From Bacillota bacterium (GTDB taxonomy: Bacteria > Bacillota > Bacilli > Paenibacillales > NBRC-103111): a stretch of DNA of 64,000 nt. Where the stretch lies: positions 18,938 through 82,937 of the forward strand of contig JAEWIS010000018.1 in the NCBI GenBank assembly GCA_023386955.1, read 5' to 3'. Positions 9,476-18,900 of this stretch are shown piece after piece (position 1 is the first letter of the stretch; each line of letters opens with the position of its first letter). Position numbers and translations under genes: made by a program. The notes beneath the pieces were generated by a model. The model did not search any database, had not been told where the DNA came from, and was given only the letters and a program-made list of their open reading frames with translations.

Positions 9476-9817
9476 CTACGGAGTTGTCCGCGGCACATCG
9501 AACACCGTTTCCCCTTGTTTAAACATATGATTGTCTTTGCGGATACGTTCCTCCCGGTATTCCGGATCGGACATCCGCTCAACTTCACGTTTGAGCTTTT
9601 CGTTCATCTGCACCGTATCGTTCAGCTTGCCCCCAAGCGCCTCCAGACGGATTGTAATCTCGTCGGTTCTCTTCATCTGGCTCCAGACGGTGGCTCCGGC
9701 CCACATGGTCAAGGCCAGCACCCCTATGGTCACAAGACGGATGCGTTTTCGGCTTGCGCCAGTTTTGGGGCTGGCGGAAGCTTTGCTTCCGACACTGCCG
9801 GCGCGTTCCCTGGACAT
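9476..9817 (-). CDS. divIC: Septum formation initiator DivIC/FtsB family
   Basis: Bitopic division protein that forms a complex with FtsL and DivIB at the septum. The 113 residues comprise a short basic cytoplasmic tail, one membrane segment at about 28-46, and an extracytoplasmic coiled coil (about 50-90) ending in the family-typical YREERIRKDNHMFKQGE. It follows yabQ by 27 bp, as in B. subtilis. Confidence 0.93.
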   Translation of the reverse strand: MSRERAGSVGSKASASPKTGASRKRIRLVTIGVLALTMWAGATVWSQMKRTDEITIRLEALGGKLNDTVQMNEKLKREVERMSDPEYREERIRKDNHMFKQGETVFDVPRTTP

Positions 9818-9844
9818 GAGCTTTCCTCCCGTTCATGAAGCGTC

Positions 9845-10408
9845 TTACCGTTTGAGCCACCGCCGGAAGGCCAACCAGGGACCTTTTACCCAACGCGGCA
9901 GCTTGGCATAAGGCTTGACTGCCCGTCCTACAAAACGGAGCAAAAGACGCAAAGGATAGAGCAATTGTATCACAACTTTGTACAGGAACATAGCGACTGC
10001 AGTCACGATTCCCAGCAGGAAACGGACTACCCGGACAAGTAATCGGAATGGCCGGATAATAAGAATCTCTACACAGCGTATCACAAATTGAATCACGGCT
10101 TCAATTCCGCGGAGCACCATTTTGATCATTTTGACAGAAGAACGGCTTAATCCCAAGAAATAAACGGTGTATCCGGCAGCCAGCCCGAGAAACACAAACA
10201 CCCGGACTTGTCCGAAATTACCGATAAACAGCATACGGAACACAAAAATCGTGGCGATAACCCAATAGGCCAGGTCAAAAAGAGGGATCAGCCATCGGGG
10301 AATCCGGAGCTCATGCGCCAGAACCCGGTACAGGTCGAACAATAGACCAATCCCGATGCCGCTGGCCAGCATAAGCCCCATGGTGGCGAATTGTACAGAT
10401 AGACTCAC
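9845..10408 (-). CDS. yabQ: Spore cortex biosynthesis protein YabQ
   Basis: Membrane protein needed for spore cortex formation in B. subtilis. The 187 residues start with the family-typical hydrophobic SVQFATMGLMLASGIGIGLL, contain three to four membrane segments in the first 100 residues, and continue with amphipathic basic helices to a basic C-terminus. Its ATG overlaps the end of yabP by 4 bp, so the two are translationally coupled. Expression is expected in the mother cell. Confidence 0.92.
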   Translation of the reverse strand: MSLSVQFATMGLMLASGIGIGLLFDLYRVLAHELRIPRWLIPLFDLAYWVIATIFVFRMLFIGNFGQVRVFVFLGLAAGYTVYFLGLSRSSVKMIKMVLRGIEAVIQFVIRCVEILIIRPFRLLVRVVRFLLGIVTAVAMFLYKVVIQLLYPLRLLLRFVGRAVKPYAKLPRWVKGPWLAFRRWLKR

Positions 10409-10689
10409 TTAAACAGTTTCCCCAAAAAGCCTTTGGATTTACCGCCGCTTCCCCCGTCCACATAAGCCAGCTCGTTCACCAATCCCTCGATGGCGACCAG
10501 TCCCTGCTCCAGGTTCAGGTTCTTGATATGGAGATTGGAGCCTTTGATCATCAGGTACCCCATCTCGGTCTCCAGCAGAAACTCCTCATTGTCAAAGCTC
10601 TCCACATTCATGACTCCGGACAGCTCCAAAAGCTTCCGGTTTAGCATCTTGACTTCCTGGCGCTTAATCTTGCCTGTTTCCACCATCAT
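10405..10689 (-). CDS. yabP: Sporulation protein YabP
   Basis: A 94-residue protein of the YabP/YqfC family, required for spore cortex assembly in B. subtilis under sigma-E control. The core reads LELSGVMNVESFDNEEFLLE then MGYLMIKGSNLHIKNL, the family signature. The ATG at 10689 lies 7 bases after GGAGGGG; a second ATG follows immediately. It is the first gene of a yabP-yabQ-divIC run. Confidence 0.92.
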   Translation of the reverse strand: MMVETGKIKRQEVKMLNRKLLELSGVMNVESFDNEEFLLETEMGYLMIKGSNLHIKNLNLEQGLVAIEGLVNELAYVDGGSGGKSKGFLGKLFK

Positions 10690-10767
10690 GGCATGTCCCC
10701 TCCCTCACGTTCACGCGGACGTAAAGCACTGCCGGCGGCTGTTCGCGTCCACGCCTGCTCTACCATA

Positions 10768-10775
10768 AGGGTATG
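10768..10775 (-). promoter_or_regulatory. Possible sigma-E -10 element before yabP
   Basis: Minus-strand CATACCCT matches the sigma-E -10 consensus CATACAMT at 7 of 8 positions, 78 bp before yabP. No good -35 is found 13-15 bp upstream, so this is only suggestive. Confidence 0.25.
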
Positions 10776-10851
10776 GGGGATTGTCCGGGTTTAGAACCGG
10801 TTTAGAAAGGGGAGCTGGGATTTTGTATTCCGACAAAAACTGCATTCCATG

Positions 10852-10886
10852 AAAAAACCGGCCGGGGAGATTTCCCGGGCCGGTTG
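10852..10886 (-). terminator. Terminator of the hup-rqcP operon
   Basis: On the minus strand AACCGGCCCGGG pairs with CCCCGGCCGGTT around a short loop and is followed by a T run. It starts 10 bp past the rqcP stop. Confidence 0.85.
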
Positions 10887-10895
10887 CATACCGTT

Positions 10896-11156
10896 CTATT
10901 CCTTATGGCTCTCCTCGCGGAGCACCGTGTACATACCGGCTGCTTCATCCTTGCGGGAGGTTTCGGCAATGCTTTCCACCCGTACGGTTACGCTTTTTTG
11001 GCCGAAGCGGATCGTCAGCTCGTCCCCAACCTTCACCTCGCTGCTTTTCTTCGCTTCACGGCCGTTCAAGTAAACCCGCCCCTGATCCGAAACCTCTTGG
11101 GCCACGGTACGTCTTTTGATCAGGCGGGAAACCTTCAAATATTTGTCCAGCCTCAT
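10896..11156 (-). CDS. rqcP: S4-domain RNA-binding protein RqcP (YabO/Hsp15 family)
   Basis: Ribosome-associated quality-control factor; in B. subtilis it helps RqcH add poly-alanine tails to stalled chains on 50S subunits. The 86 residues are a single S4 domain: MRLDKYLKVSRLIKRRTVA, then the QGRVYLNGREAK turn. The ATG overlaps the hup stop codon (TAATG), so translation is coupled to HU. Confidence 0.92.
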   Translation of the reverse strand: MRLDKYLKVSRLIKRRTVAQEVSDQGRVYLNGREAKKSSEVKVGDELTIRFGQKSVTVRVESIAETSRKDEAAGMYTVLREESHKE

Positions 11157-11428
11157 TACTTAACGGCGTCTCTCAGCTTATTGCCGGCCTTGAAGGCCGG
11201 AATAACGGATTCCGGGATGGCGATGGGATCGCCGTTTTGGGGATTGCGGCCGGTGCGGCCGGAGCGCTTGCGGGTTTCGAAGGTGCCGAAGCCAACCAGC
11301 TGAACCTTGTCGCCTGCGGAGAGTGCTTCCGTTACTTCACCGACGAAGCTGTTCAGAACGGTTTCCACGTCACGTTTGGTCAAGCCGCTTTTTTCGGAAA
11401 TTTTGTTTACCAGGTCCATTTTATTCAT
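11156..11428 (-). CDS. hup: DNA-binding protein HU
   Basis: Histone-like nucleoid protein, 90 residues, full length. The family signature GFGTFETRKRSGRTGRNP is present around residues 46-63, and the protein ends in FKAGNKLRDAVK. An AGGAGG ribosome site precedes the ATG. It lies after mazG and is coupled to rqcP. A sigma-H-like element lies in the leader. Confidence 0.96.
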   Translation of the reverse strand: MNKMDLVNKISEKSGLTKRDVETVLNSFVGEVTEALSAGDKVQLVGFGTFETRKRSGRTGRNPQNGDPIAIPESVIPAFKAGNKLRDAVK

Positions 11429-11547
11429 GTTTGGATAATCCTCCCTAAATATGGTTTCAAGCTGCCGGCGAATCCGGCGTCTGAATCGTCAGGATAGGCC
11501 TTCTCTGCAGGCAAACGGCAGCAAAAAAGCCTGTTTCTCGTGTACAT

Positions 11548-11572
11548 ATTCTGGATGGCACCGGAAAATCCT
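11548..11572 (-). promoter_or_regulatory. Possible sigma-H promoter before hup
   Basis: Minus-strand AGGATTT (11566-11572) is followed after 14 bp by GAAT (11548-11551). The 14 bases AAGAAGGATTTTCC are identical to those in the spoVG promoter of this window. The location is 120 bp before hup. Confidence 0.4.
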
Positions 11573-11637
11573 TCTTTTTCTTGTGCCTTCCGGTAAAACT
11601 TTTTTCTGTAAAAAAGCGCCGGCCCGGTAGAGCAGCC

Positions 11638-13122
11638 TTACGCATGGGGGAGTGTTTTGGCCTCCTGCCAATAATGCTCCATCTCCTCCAGGGTGGCATC
11701 CCCCGGCTCTTTCCCGGCCTCTCTCAGCTTCTTCTCCACATAGGAGAACCGCCGGACGAATTTCCGGTTGGTCCGGGCGAGAGCTTCCTCCGGATCGCAG
11801 GACAGGAACCGGGCCAAATTAACAATGGCAAACAGCAGGTCGCCCAGCTCGTCCTCCTGGCGGTCCTGGGATTCGCCCAACTCCGCCTTCAGCTCCGCCA
11901 GCTCCTCCTCCACCTTGGCCATTACATCCTCCATACGGTCCCAGTCAAAGCCCACCTTGGCCGCTTTTTTCTGGAGCTTGTAGGCCTTCATCAGGCCGGG
12001 CAGGTCACGGGGCACCCCGTGGAGTGCAGAGAGGGCTTCGGGCTGCAAGCCCTTTTGACGCTTCTCCTCCGCCTTCACCTCTTCCCAGCGGGCCAGCGCC
12101 TCCTCGGCATTATCCGCATCCCGGCTGCCGAACACATGGGGATGTCGCCGGAGCAGCTTCTCATTCAGTCCGGCAATGACGTCATACGCGGTAAAGCTGC
12201 CTGTTTCCTCCTCCATCTGGGCGTGGAGCATAATCTGCAGGAGCAGATCCCCCATCTCCTCGCACATGGCATCCGGGTCATCATCATCCAGTGTTTCCAA
12301 AACCTCGTAGGTTTCTTCAATCAGGTTTTTGCGGATGCTCTGATGGGTTTGCTCCCGGTCCCACGGACAGCCCTCCGGGCTGCGGAGAATACGCACAATT
12401 TCGTGCAGCCGGGGAAAGGTTTTGTTGATGACGGCATCCGCCTGGGTAGGCGGCACATAGATCAAAGAGAGGTTGCCATAGCCCGTCTGCCGGTCCAGCT
12501 CATAGAGGGGCACCGCCGCCATGGATTCGCTGCCCGCCACACCCAGGGCATGGCCCACCCATACCGTATGCTCGTCCGGATAAAGCTCCATCAGCGCCAG
12601 CTTGGCATCCGAGGCGGTGTACATATCGTACACCTGGCCGATGACCGTATGCAGCCGGGGATTCAGCACGGACATGGAGAGGCTTGTGGCATCCAGGAGC
12701 TGAAAACCCTCGATGGGATCAAATCCGAACCGGGCGAAGGCCTGGTCCAGGAAGCTCTCCCCGCCAACCGCCTCAAAAGGAATCTCCTCCGCCGCACACC
12801 GTTCCTTCAGCAGCATGGTGGTCCGTTCCGCCACAAAAGGGTGGCCCGGCACGGCATACACTACCTGCCGGTCCTCTTCTGTAGCCAGCCGGAGCAGCTC
12901 GGCGGCAATGGTCTCATATACATCATTAAAGCTGGATTGAGCTTCATAGACCGAATCGAAGCTGGAGCAGGTGATCCCCTGCTCCTTCAGATACGGGACT
13001 ATCGGATGGTCCTCCGTCCGCAAATAGACGGTTTTCGCTTCCGTGAGCCTGCGGAGCACCCCCAGGGTCAGCTGGTTCTCGTCCCCCGAGCCCAATCCCA
13101 CGATTGTTATTGCCTTCGCCAT
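11638..13122 (-). CDS. mazG: MazG nucleotide pyrophosphohydrolase fused to a tetrapyrrole-methylase-like domain (YabN)
   Basis: A 494-residue two-domain protein. Residues 1-215 have the SAM-dependent tetrapyrrole methylase fold (ITIVGLGSGDENQLTLG at the N-terminus). The rest contains MazG pyrophosphohydrolase modules with metal-binding EExxE/ExxD patterns (EEMGDLLLQIMLHAQ and EDELGDLLFAIVN). It probably hydrolyses non-canonical NTPs. This fused form is typical of Bacillus YabN. It starts 6 bp after the spoVB-like gene. Confidence 0.93.
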   Translation of the reverse strand: MAKAITIVGLGSGDENQLTLGVLRRLTEAKTVYLRTEDHPIVPYLKEQGITCSSFDSVYEAQSSFNDVYETIAAELLRLATEEDRQVVYAVPGHPFVAERTTMLLKERCAAEEIPFEAVGGESFLDQAFARFGFDPIEGFQLLDATSLSMSVLNPRLHTVIGQVYDMYTASDAKLALMELYPDEHTVWVGHALGVAGSESMAAVPLYELDRQTGYGNLSLIYVPPTQADAVINKTFPRLHEIVRILRSPEGCPWDREQTHQSIRKNLIEETYEVLETLDDDDPDAMCEEMGDLLLQIMLHAQMEEETGSFTAYDVIAGLNEKLLRRHPHVFGSRDADNAEEALARWEEVKAEEKRQKGLQPEALSALHGVPRDLPGLMKAYKLQKKAAKVGFDWDRMEDVMAKVEEELAELKAELGESQDRQEDELGDLLFAIVNLARFLSCDPEEALARTNRKFVRRFSYVEKKLREAGKEPGDATLEEMEHYWQEAKTLPHA

Positions 13123-13128
13123 GCGCGA

Positions 13129-14868
13129 TCAGCCTTCTTTCGATATGGAGTGCGGCGTCTCCGGCAGGAGGCGCCAACGCCGCAGGAGCGGCTTCCACCG
13201 GCTGTGGAAGCCGGGCACCAGGGCCAGCTCGGCTTCGGTGAGCGCCCCGGTTTTGAGCAGCGCCGCCCCGTACACGGCGGCGCCGGCCGCTACTGCGGCC
13301 AGGGCTGCGACGGTATGCCGCAGCCGGAAGTGGCCCTGGCCCCAGGGCAGGTGGAGGATGCTCCACTCCACCGCCAGCACCGCCAGGGCCATGACGCACG
13401 CTGCGGCCACGGGCCGGCGCAGCGTGCCAAGCGGCGCCAGGGTCTCCGGCGCCGTGCTCTTGAGCGTCCGCAGATTCAGCGCGGACGCCAGGCCATAGGC
13501 GAGGACGGCGCTGGCCGCGGCGCCCCCGATGCCCCAGGCGGGCACCAGGAGCAGGTTGCCCGCTGTTTTGGCCGCTGCAGCCAGGAACAGGCTGCGGGCC
13601 GGAACCCGCACCGCGCCCAGGCCCTGCAGCACACAGCCGCTGACAATGTGCAGCGTGGCGAACAGCGCGGTGAAGGACACCAGCGCCATGGCGGGCCAGC
13701 CCTCCGGCGACGTAAAGAACATCACGTTCACGGGCAGGGCCGTAGCCGCCAGACCGAAGGCGGCGGCCAGCCCGGCCAGCCAGGTGAACCGTAGCACCGG
13801 CCTGACCCGGGCGGCCAACAGCCGGGGGTCCCGGGCGGCCTTGGCCTGGGCCACTGCCGGCACCAGGGCGGCTGCCATGGAGGTGGCCACCATCGTCACC
13901 AGCTGCACCAGCGGCAGCCCGTGATTGTACACGCCGAACAGGCGGCTGGCCTCGGATGCGCCCTCCCCTGCTGCCATCAGCTGCCGGGGGATGGTGAAGG
14001 TATCCACCAGCGTCAGCACCGGCATCGCCAGGGAACCCAAACATACCGGCACTGCATAAGCAGCAAACCGCCGCAGGAAAACCCCTGCGGGTTCCTGCTT
14101 CCCCGGGAAGGCCCCAGGCTCCACCTGCCCGGTTCCGCTCTCCCCAGCATTCCCGCCTACTCCGCCGGTGCTTGTCCTTCCCCGTTTGATCCAAAACCAC
14201 CAGGCCGCCAACAGCCCCGCTGCCGCTCCGGCGGCAGAGCCGAATACTGCACCGGCGGCAATCCGGTCCGCTGCTTCCTGGCGTCCCGTCAGCCAGAACA
14301 ATAACAGCAGCATAACGGCTACCCGCATTACCTGCTCGATCACCTGCGTCACCGCTGTAGGCACCATGTCCTGCAGCCCCTGGAAATATCCCCGTACCGC
14401 AGCCATAAGCGGCGCCGCCAGCAAGGCAAAGGATACGCTCCTGATGCCCGTTGCTGCAGCTTCGACGCCCATCAGCACGGCAATCCCGTCAGCCGCCGTA
14501 TACAGCACAGCAAACCCCGCCGTACCGGTCAGCACCAGAATCCAGGCCGCCCGACGGAAGATTAACCGGGCTTCGGCCATATTCCCCTGCCCGGCCGCCT
14601 CCGCTACAAAACGGGAGACAGCGATGGGGAACCCCGCCGAGGCCAGCGTCAGAATAAACAAATACAACGGATAAACAGCGTTATAAATGCCAAAAACTTC
14701 ATCGCCTGCGATATTTTGCAGCGGAATTTTCTGAAGCGTCCCCAGAAGCTTGGAGATCACCGTGGCCATCCCCAGAATGGCCGCCCCTTTCAGAAGAGTG
14801 CTGCCCGTACCCGCACCGGGCTTGGGCTTTCCCTTCCGTCCGTCCTTCCGCTTTCCTGTGTTGTCCAT
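13129..14868 (-). CDS. Polysaccharide transporter / flippase, SpoVB-MurJ-like (YabM)
   Basis: Integral membrane protein of 579 residues in the MVF/PST superfamily of lipid-linked glycan flippases. The N-terminus has a Gly/Lys-rich cytoplasmic tail, then GAAILGMATVISKLLGTLQK and about 14 hydrophobic segments with repeated FPIAVSRFVAEAAGQG-type family motifs. The gene is very GC- and alanine-rich in its 3' half. Position before mazG equals yabM in B. subtilis. It may move cortex or capsule precursors; substrate unknown. Confidence 0.87.
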   Translation of the reverse strand: MDNTGKRKDGRKGKPKPGAGTGSTLLKGAAILGMATVISKLLGTLQKIPLQNIAGDEVFGIYNAVYPLYLFILTLASAGFPIAVSRFVAEAAGQGNMAEARLIFRRAAWILVLTGTAGFAVLYTAADGIAVLMGVEAAATGIRSVSFALLAAPLMAAVRGYFQGLQDMVPTAVTQVIEQVMRVAVMLLLLFWLTGRQEAADRIAAGAVFGSAAGAAAGLLAAWWFWIKRGRTSTGGVGGNAGESGTGQVEPGAFPGKQEPAGVFLRRFAAYAVPVCLGSLAMPVLTLVDTFTIPRQLMAAGEGASEASRLFGVYNHGLPLVQLVTMVATSMAAALVPAVAQAKAARDPRLLAARVRPVLRFTWLAGLAAAFGLAATALPVNVMFFTSPEGWPAMALVSFTALFATLHIVSGCVLQGLGAVRVPARSLFLAAAAKTAGNLLLVPAWGIGGAAASAVLAYGLASALNLRTLKSTAPETLAPLGTLRRPVAAACVMALAVLAVEWSILHLPWGQGHFRLRHTVAALAAVAAGAAVYGAALLKTGALTEAELALVPGFHSRWKPLLRRWRLLPETPHSISKEG

Positions 14869-14978
14869 GAATGAGCTGTCCTTTTCGCGGCGGCAAATTC
14901 TTCCTCTTCCCTCTCCGCCCCTTTAACTATACAGAATCCGGCGGTTCGACGCCAGCCCGTCCTGTCCGCACTCCACGA

Positions 14979-15018
14979 CAAAAAGCTTCCTCACAGGCCT
15001 GGGCCTGTAAAGGAAGCT
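14979..15018 (-). terminator. Terminator of spoVT
   Basis: On the minus strand AGCTTCCTTTACAGGCC pairs with GGCCTGTGAGGAAGCT and is followed by TTTTT. It lies 22 bp past the spoVT stop. Confidence 0.88.
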
Positions 15019-15040
15019 GGACATGGTTCACCCATACCGA

Positions 15041-15583
15041 TTATTGCTCCATTTGTTTGGCCAGAAACCCTGCTGCGGTTTCGGCCATTTTCACTTCCAT
15101 TTGGCCCATCTTAACGCCCTCTTCCTTGCTGAAGAGAATGACAGAGCCGATCGGATCCCCGCTGGCCACAATAGGAGCCATCGTTACAGAAGTATAGTTT
15201 TCCTGCACGTCCTTGCAGATTTCATAGGTGCCGGGATTGAGCTCTTGCACCGCTTTACGCTGCTCCATGCAGGTTTCCACCAACGAACCAATCTGCTTCT
15301 CCAGATAGTCTTTCTTGGAACCGCCGGAGATGGCGATAATGTTGTCCCGGTCGGAGATCATGGTGATGTGGCTGGTGCTTTCGTAGAGGGATTCGGCATA
15401 TTCCTTGGCGAAGTCGCCAAGCTCGCCGATGGGCGAATACTTCTTTAGAATCACTTCTCCGTCGCGGTCCACGAATATCTCGAGGGGATCTCCCTCACGG
15501 ATTCTTAAGGTTCTGCGGATTTCCTTCGGAATAACAACTCTTCCCAAATCATCAATGCGGCGTACGATCCCAGTTGCTTTCAT
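15041..15583 (-). CDS. spoVT: Stage V sporulation protein T
   Basis: Forespore transcription factor that modulates sigma-G genes. The 180 residues carry an N-terminal AbrB-type swapped-hairpin DNA-binding domain (MKATGIVRRIDDLGRVVIPK) and a C-terminal GAF domain from about residue 55. Its first 20 residues closely resemble those of abrB in this window. In B. subtilis it lies directly after mfd; here a foldase gene and three SLH genes intervene. Confidence 0.97.
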   Translation of the reverse strand: MKATGIVRRIDDLGRVVIPKEIRRTLRIREGDPLEIFVDRDGEVILKKYSPIGELGDFAKEYAESLYESTSHITMISDRDNIIAISGGSKKDYLEKQIGSLVETCMEQRKAVQELNPGTYEICKDVQENYTSVTMAPIVASGDPIGSVILFSKEEGVKMGQMEVKMAETAAGFLAKQMEQ

Positions 15584-15665
15584 GCTCTTGATGCCTCACT
15601 TTCCGCGAAAAGTAGTTGATCTCCTGATGCTTTATCACTGTGGATGGGAGCTCGAGGACTGTCCA

Positions 15666-15696
15666 TAGTATTCATCTGTTGCCAGTGTCTTATGCA
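15666..15696 (-). promoter_or_regulatory. Predicted sigma-G promoter of spoVT
   Basis: Minus-strand TGCATA (15691-15696) and AATACTA (15666-15672) are separated by 18 bp, close to the sigma-G consensus TGNATA / CATACTA. The element sits 83 bp upstream of spoVT, which is sigma-G dependent in B. subtilis. The rest of the 346-bp gap to the SLH gene has a TTCGACA 0A-like box at 15832-15838 and a plus-strand TATAAT at 15870-15875. Confidence 0.6.
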
Positions 15697-15929
15697 AGTT
15701 CCTGTATTCTGCTTGCGGGAAGGCGTTGATGGGGCATTGGGTTCCTCTCCCGGTGCTTACATTATGTCCTAAACTCTCCTTCGTCATCCGGTCCGGGTGA
15801 TGTCTTGGTAAAGACTGCTTACTTTTTTATTTTCGACAAAAACCGTCATCCTTCTTTGTCCCCGAGGATTATAATGTTCTCATAAGTTGGAATCAAAGTA
15901 AGCCCAATCCAAAACAGGAGGACAGTAGC

Positions 15930-18900
15930 ATGCAGCATCAAAACCCTACGCCCCCGCTTTCATCCCTTAAACGCCTGACAGTCAAGGCTACGCTGGCAGC
16001 CGCCTTGCTGTCATCAGCCTTTACCGGCATTGCCGCTGCGGAGGACAACCCCATCCCCGCTCCCGCGGCCGGATCCACCGCCCCCTACTTTACCGACATC
16101 TCCGGCTCCTACGCTCAAAAGGAAATACTAGCGCTTGCCCAAGCAGGAATTCTCTCGGGATATGAAGAGGGGCACTTTTCCCCGGAGCGGCCCATTACCC
16201 GTGCAGAGCTGGCCAAAGTTCTCGTGTTGGCAACCGGAAGATCGGAGAGCTCCTCTCCAACAGGCTTCGCAGACGTACCAGCCGACAGCTGGTATCGGAG
16301 ATATGTAGCTGCATTGGTCGAAGCGGGCATTACGGAAGGGTCTTCCGCTTCGGGTTTTTCGCCGGACGCCTATGTGACCCGGGAAGAGCTGGTTGTGTTT
16401 TTTACCCGGGCGATGGGTCTGGATAGTCAGGCGGCAGTATTCCCGGCAGACGCCGGGTTTACCGACTTTCCGCAGGTGGCAGATTGGGCCAAACCCAGCG
16501 TTGCCCTGGCCTACAAAATCGGCTTCGTCAACGGCCTGGATAACGAAGGCGGCGCTCTGAAGTTTGCCCCCCGGGAGAAGGCAGAACGGCAGGCCCTGGC
16601 TTTATTGGCCTATTCCTGCTGGACCCGTCAGACGGAGTTTACCGCCAAGGCAGAGGATCTGCTGGGGCTTACCCCTGCACCTTCTTCCTTGCCCGCTCCG
16701 GCACCCACAGGGAAACCGCCTTCCCTCAGTTCCCCGGGACAGCTTTTCCGCGTAATCAAAGCGGCGGCATATGACCGGACCACTGTTTTGGTGACCTTGG
16801 ACAAGGCCATTGAGAATGAAGCTGATGTCAGAGCGTTTTCCTTTCCCGGCGGGCTTGATGTGAAACGGACTGCCGTTAAAGCCGGCACCCCCACTGTTGT
16901 GCTAACAACCGGGCAGCAGACCCCCGGTGAGCACTATCGGCTTTATTACGATGAGGGCAATACTTTCACCGATATTACGGGCTCTGCCGATTACCTGACC
17001 GGGATTGACGGAGATAGAACGGGGATATTCAAGCTCAGCCAAGCCGACGCGGTATACGGGCCTTTAGCCGGCACCGCTGTTATCCAGGGGGATTTGTACA
17101 TAGATGCTCCCCGGGTGAAGCTTCGCAATGTGAAGGTTACCGGGAAGCTGGTTATTACAGAACAAACGGGCAGCGAGCCGGTTTATCTGGAGAATGTGCA
17201 GGTAGAAGGGGAAACCCTGGTGCTGGGAAGCGGAAAAGGCGGTATTCATCTGACCGGAACCCTGCTGCATTCGCTAACCGTGAACAATCTCCGGGAGGTT
17301 ACAGACATTGTCGCGGGTCAGGGCACACGGGTGCTGCAAACCACTCTGGCCTCCTCCGCAGTGGTGAACCAGCTCCGCACACGCGAGCCTGTCCCGGTGT
17401 TTGAGCAGGTGGTGATTCCCCCGGAGGCTCCTGCCCAAAGCTATGTCTCTCTGCAGGGCAGATTCAACACGGTGGACGTCCATTCCCCTGTGTTTCTGCA
17501 AGCCCCGGAGGGAAGCATCGGGAAGCTGAACCTCCCTGCTTCCTCCAAACCCGTCGTCCAAACCGATATGAACCTGCCCATTCTGGAAAAGGCCGTTATG
17601 TCCAACGGCAAAGTGGAGCTGCAGTTCTCCCGTAAACCGGGGACGTTATCCATTTCGGATTTTGACATAGAGGCAACTGTGGGAGAGAAGCCCGTCAGCC
17701 TCGACGGCTGGACCTATGAGGCTCAGTCTGGAACGCTTTTATTCCCTGCGCTGGCTGTTGATTCTACGGAGCTTCTGAAGGTTTCGATCCGAGCCAAAAA
17801 CGGTGTCTTTGCCGGCCATCTCCATACGGTCTTATCCGGCATCTCCGGCCGTATTTCGAATAAAAGCGGATTACCCGTTGGGGGAATAAGGATTGTTTTC
17901 CGCCCAAAAACTGCAGATGCCAAATCCGGTGGACCTTCCTGGGAAACAGTTACGGACCAAAATGGCCATTATTCCATCCGTTTAAGCCCTGACGCATATA
18001 CCGGGGAGATTATCGGTGAAGGCTTCCTCCGGACTCAACTGGAGGGTGTTGCCGCTTCCGCCGCATGGACCCCGAATGTTGATGCATTAGCCATTGAAAC
18101 CCTGAAGGACAATGAATTCCGGATGGTGCTATCCTGGGGACTCCAGCCGCGTGATCTGGATGCCCACCTTTTGGGACCGGACCGCACAGGCCGGGGGAAT
18201 GACCTTCACTCATGGTACAAGGACGAGTTTAGGCGTAACGGCTCTCCCAGCAATGTAGAGCTTGACCGGGATGATCCGAATTCTCCGGGAATGGAGACCA
18301 TTACCGTGCGGAAGCCGGCCAACGGGCATTATGTCTTTTATGCGCATCAATACTCCGGTGTCCCCCTCTCACCTGACGGCTCACTGGCTACGGTCAGGGT
18401 GTACCAGGGTTCGAATCCGGAGCCGCTACATACGTATTCCATGCCTTTGGCGCCTGGCGGCAAGGAATATTGGGTCGTATTCCAAATGACGGTCAAAAAC
18501 GAGGATATTTCCTTCACGGCTAGGAATGAGTTTACCGATTCCGACCCGTGGAACAATGTGGGCAAGCTGGGCAATAACACCGAGATCCGCTCCCGCGTGT
18601 ATCCCATTAACAATGGGATCCGGTGGATCGAGAAGATTCCCCAGGGTACCACTGTGGAAGCCTTCAAGCAAACCCTGTCTACAATAGATCCGGCAGCCCA
18701 TCTTGAGGTATATGAACAAGACCGGACCACGGTCCGCACCGGCATTGTGCAAAAATTCGATATTGTTGTCATCACCGGCGCCAACGGCTTGGCCCGGCGG
18801 GAGCTGGAGGTCCGCACAGAGGATACCCCTCCTGCAGCAGGCCCTGAAGTTACAATCGCTGCCCTATACGCATCATCCGATAATACCGTCACAGGTGCCG

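Noticed and set aside
11581..13794. Plus-strand 737-codon frame over mazG and spoVB
   Set aside because: It spans two real genes on the other strand; composition (His, Gln, Gly, Arg rich) is typical of antisense frames in GC-rich DNA.
12944..14200. Minus-strand 418-codon frame inside spoVB
   Set aside because: Shifted frame of the flippase gene; Gly/Arg/Ala-rich low-complexity translation with no domains.
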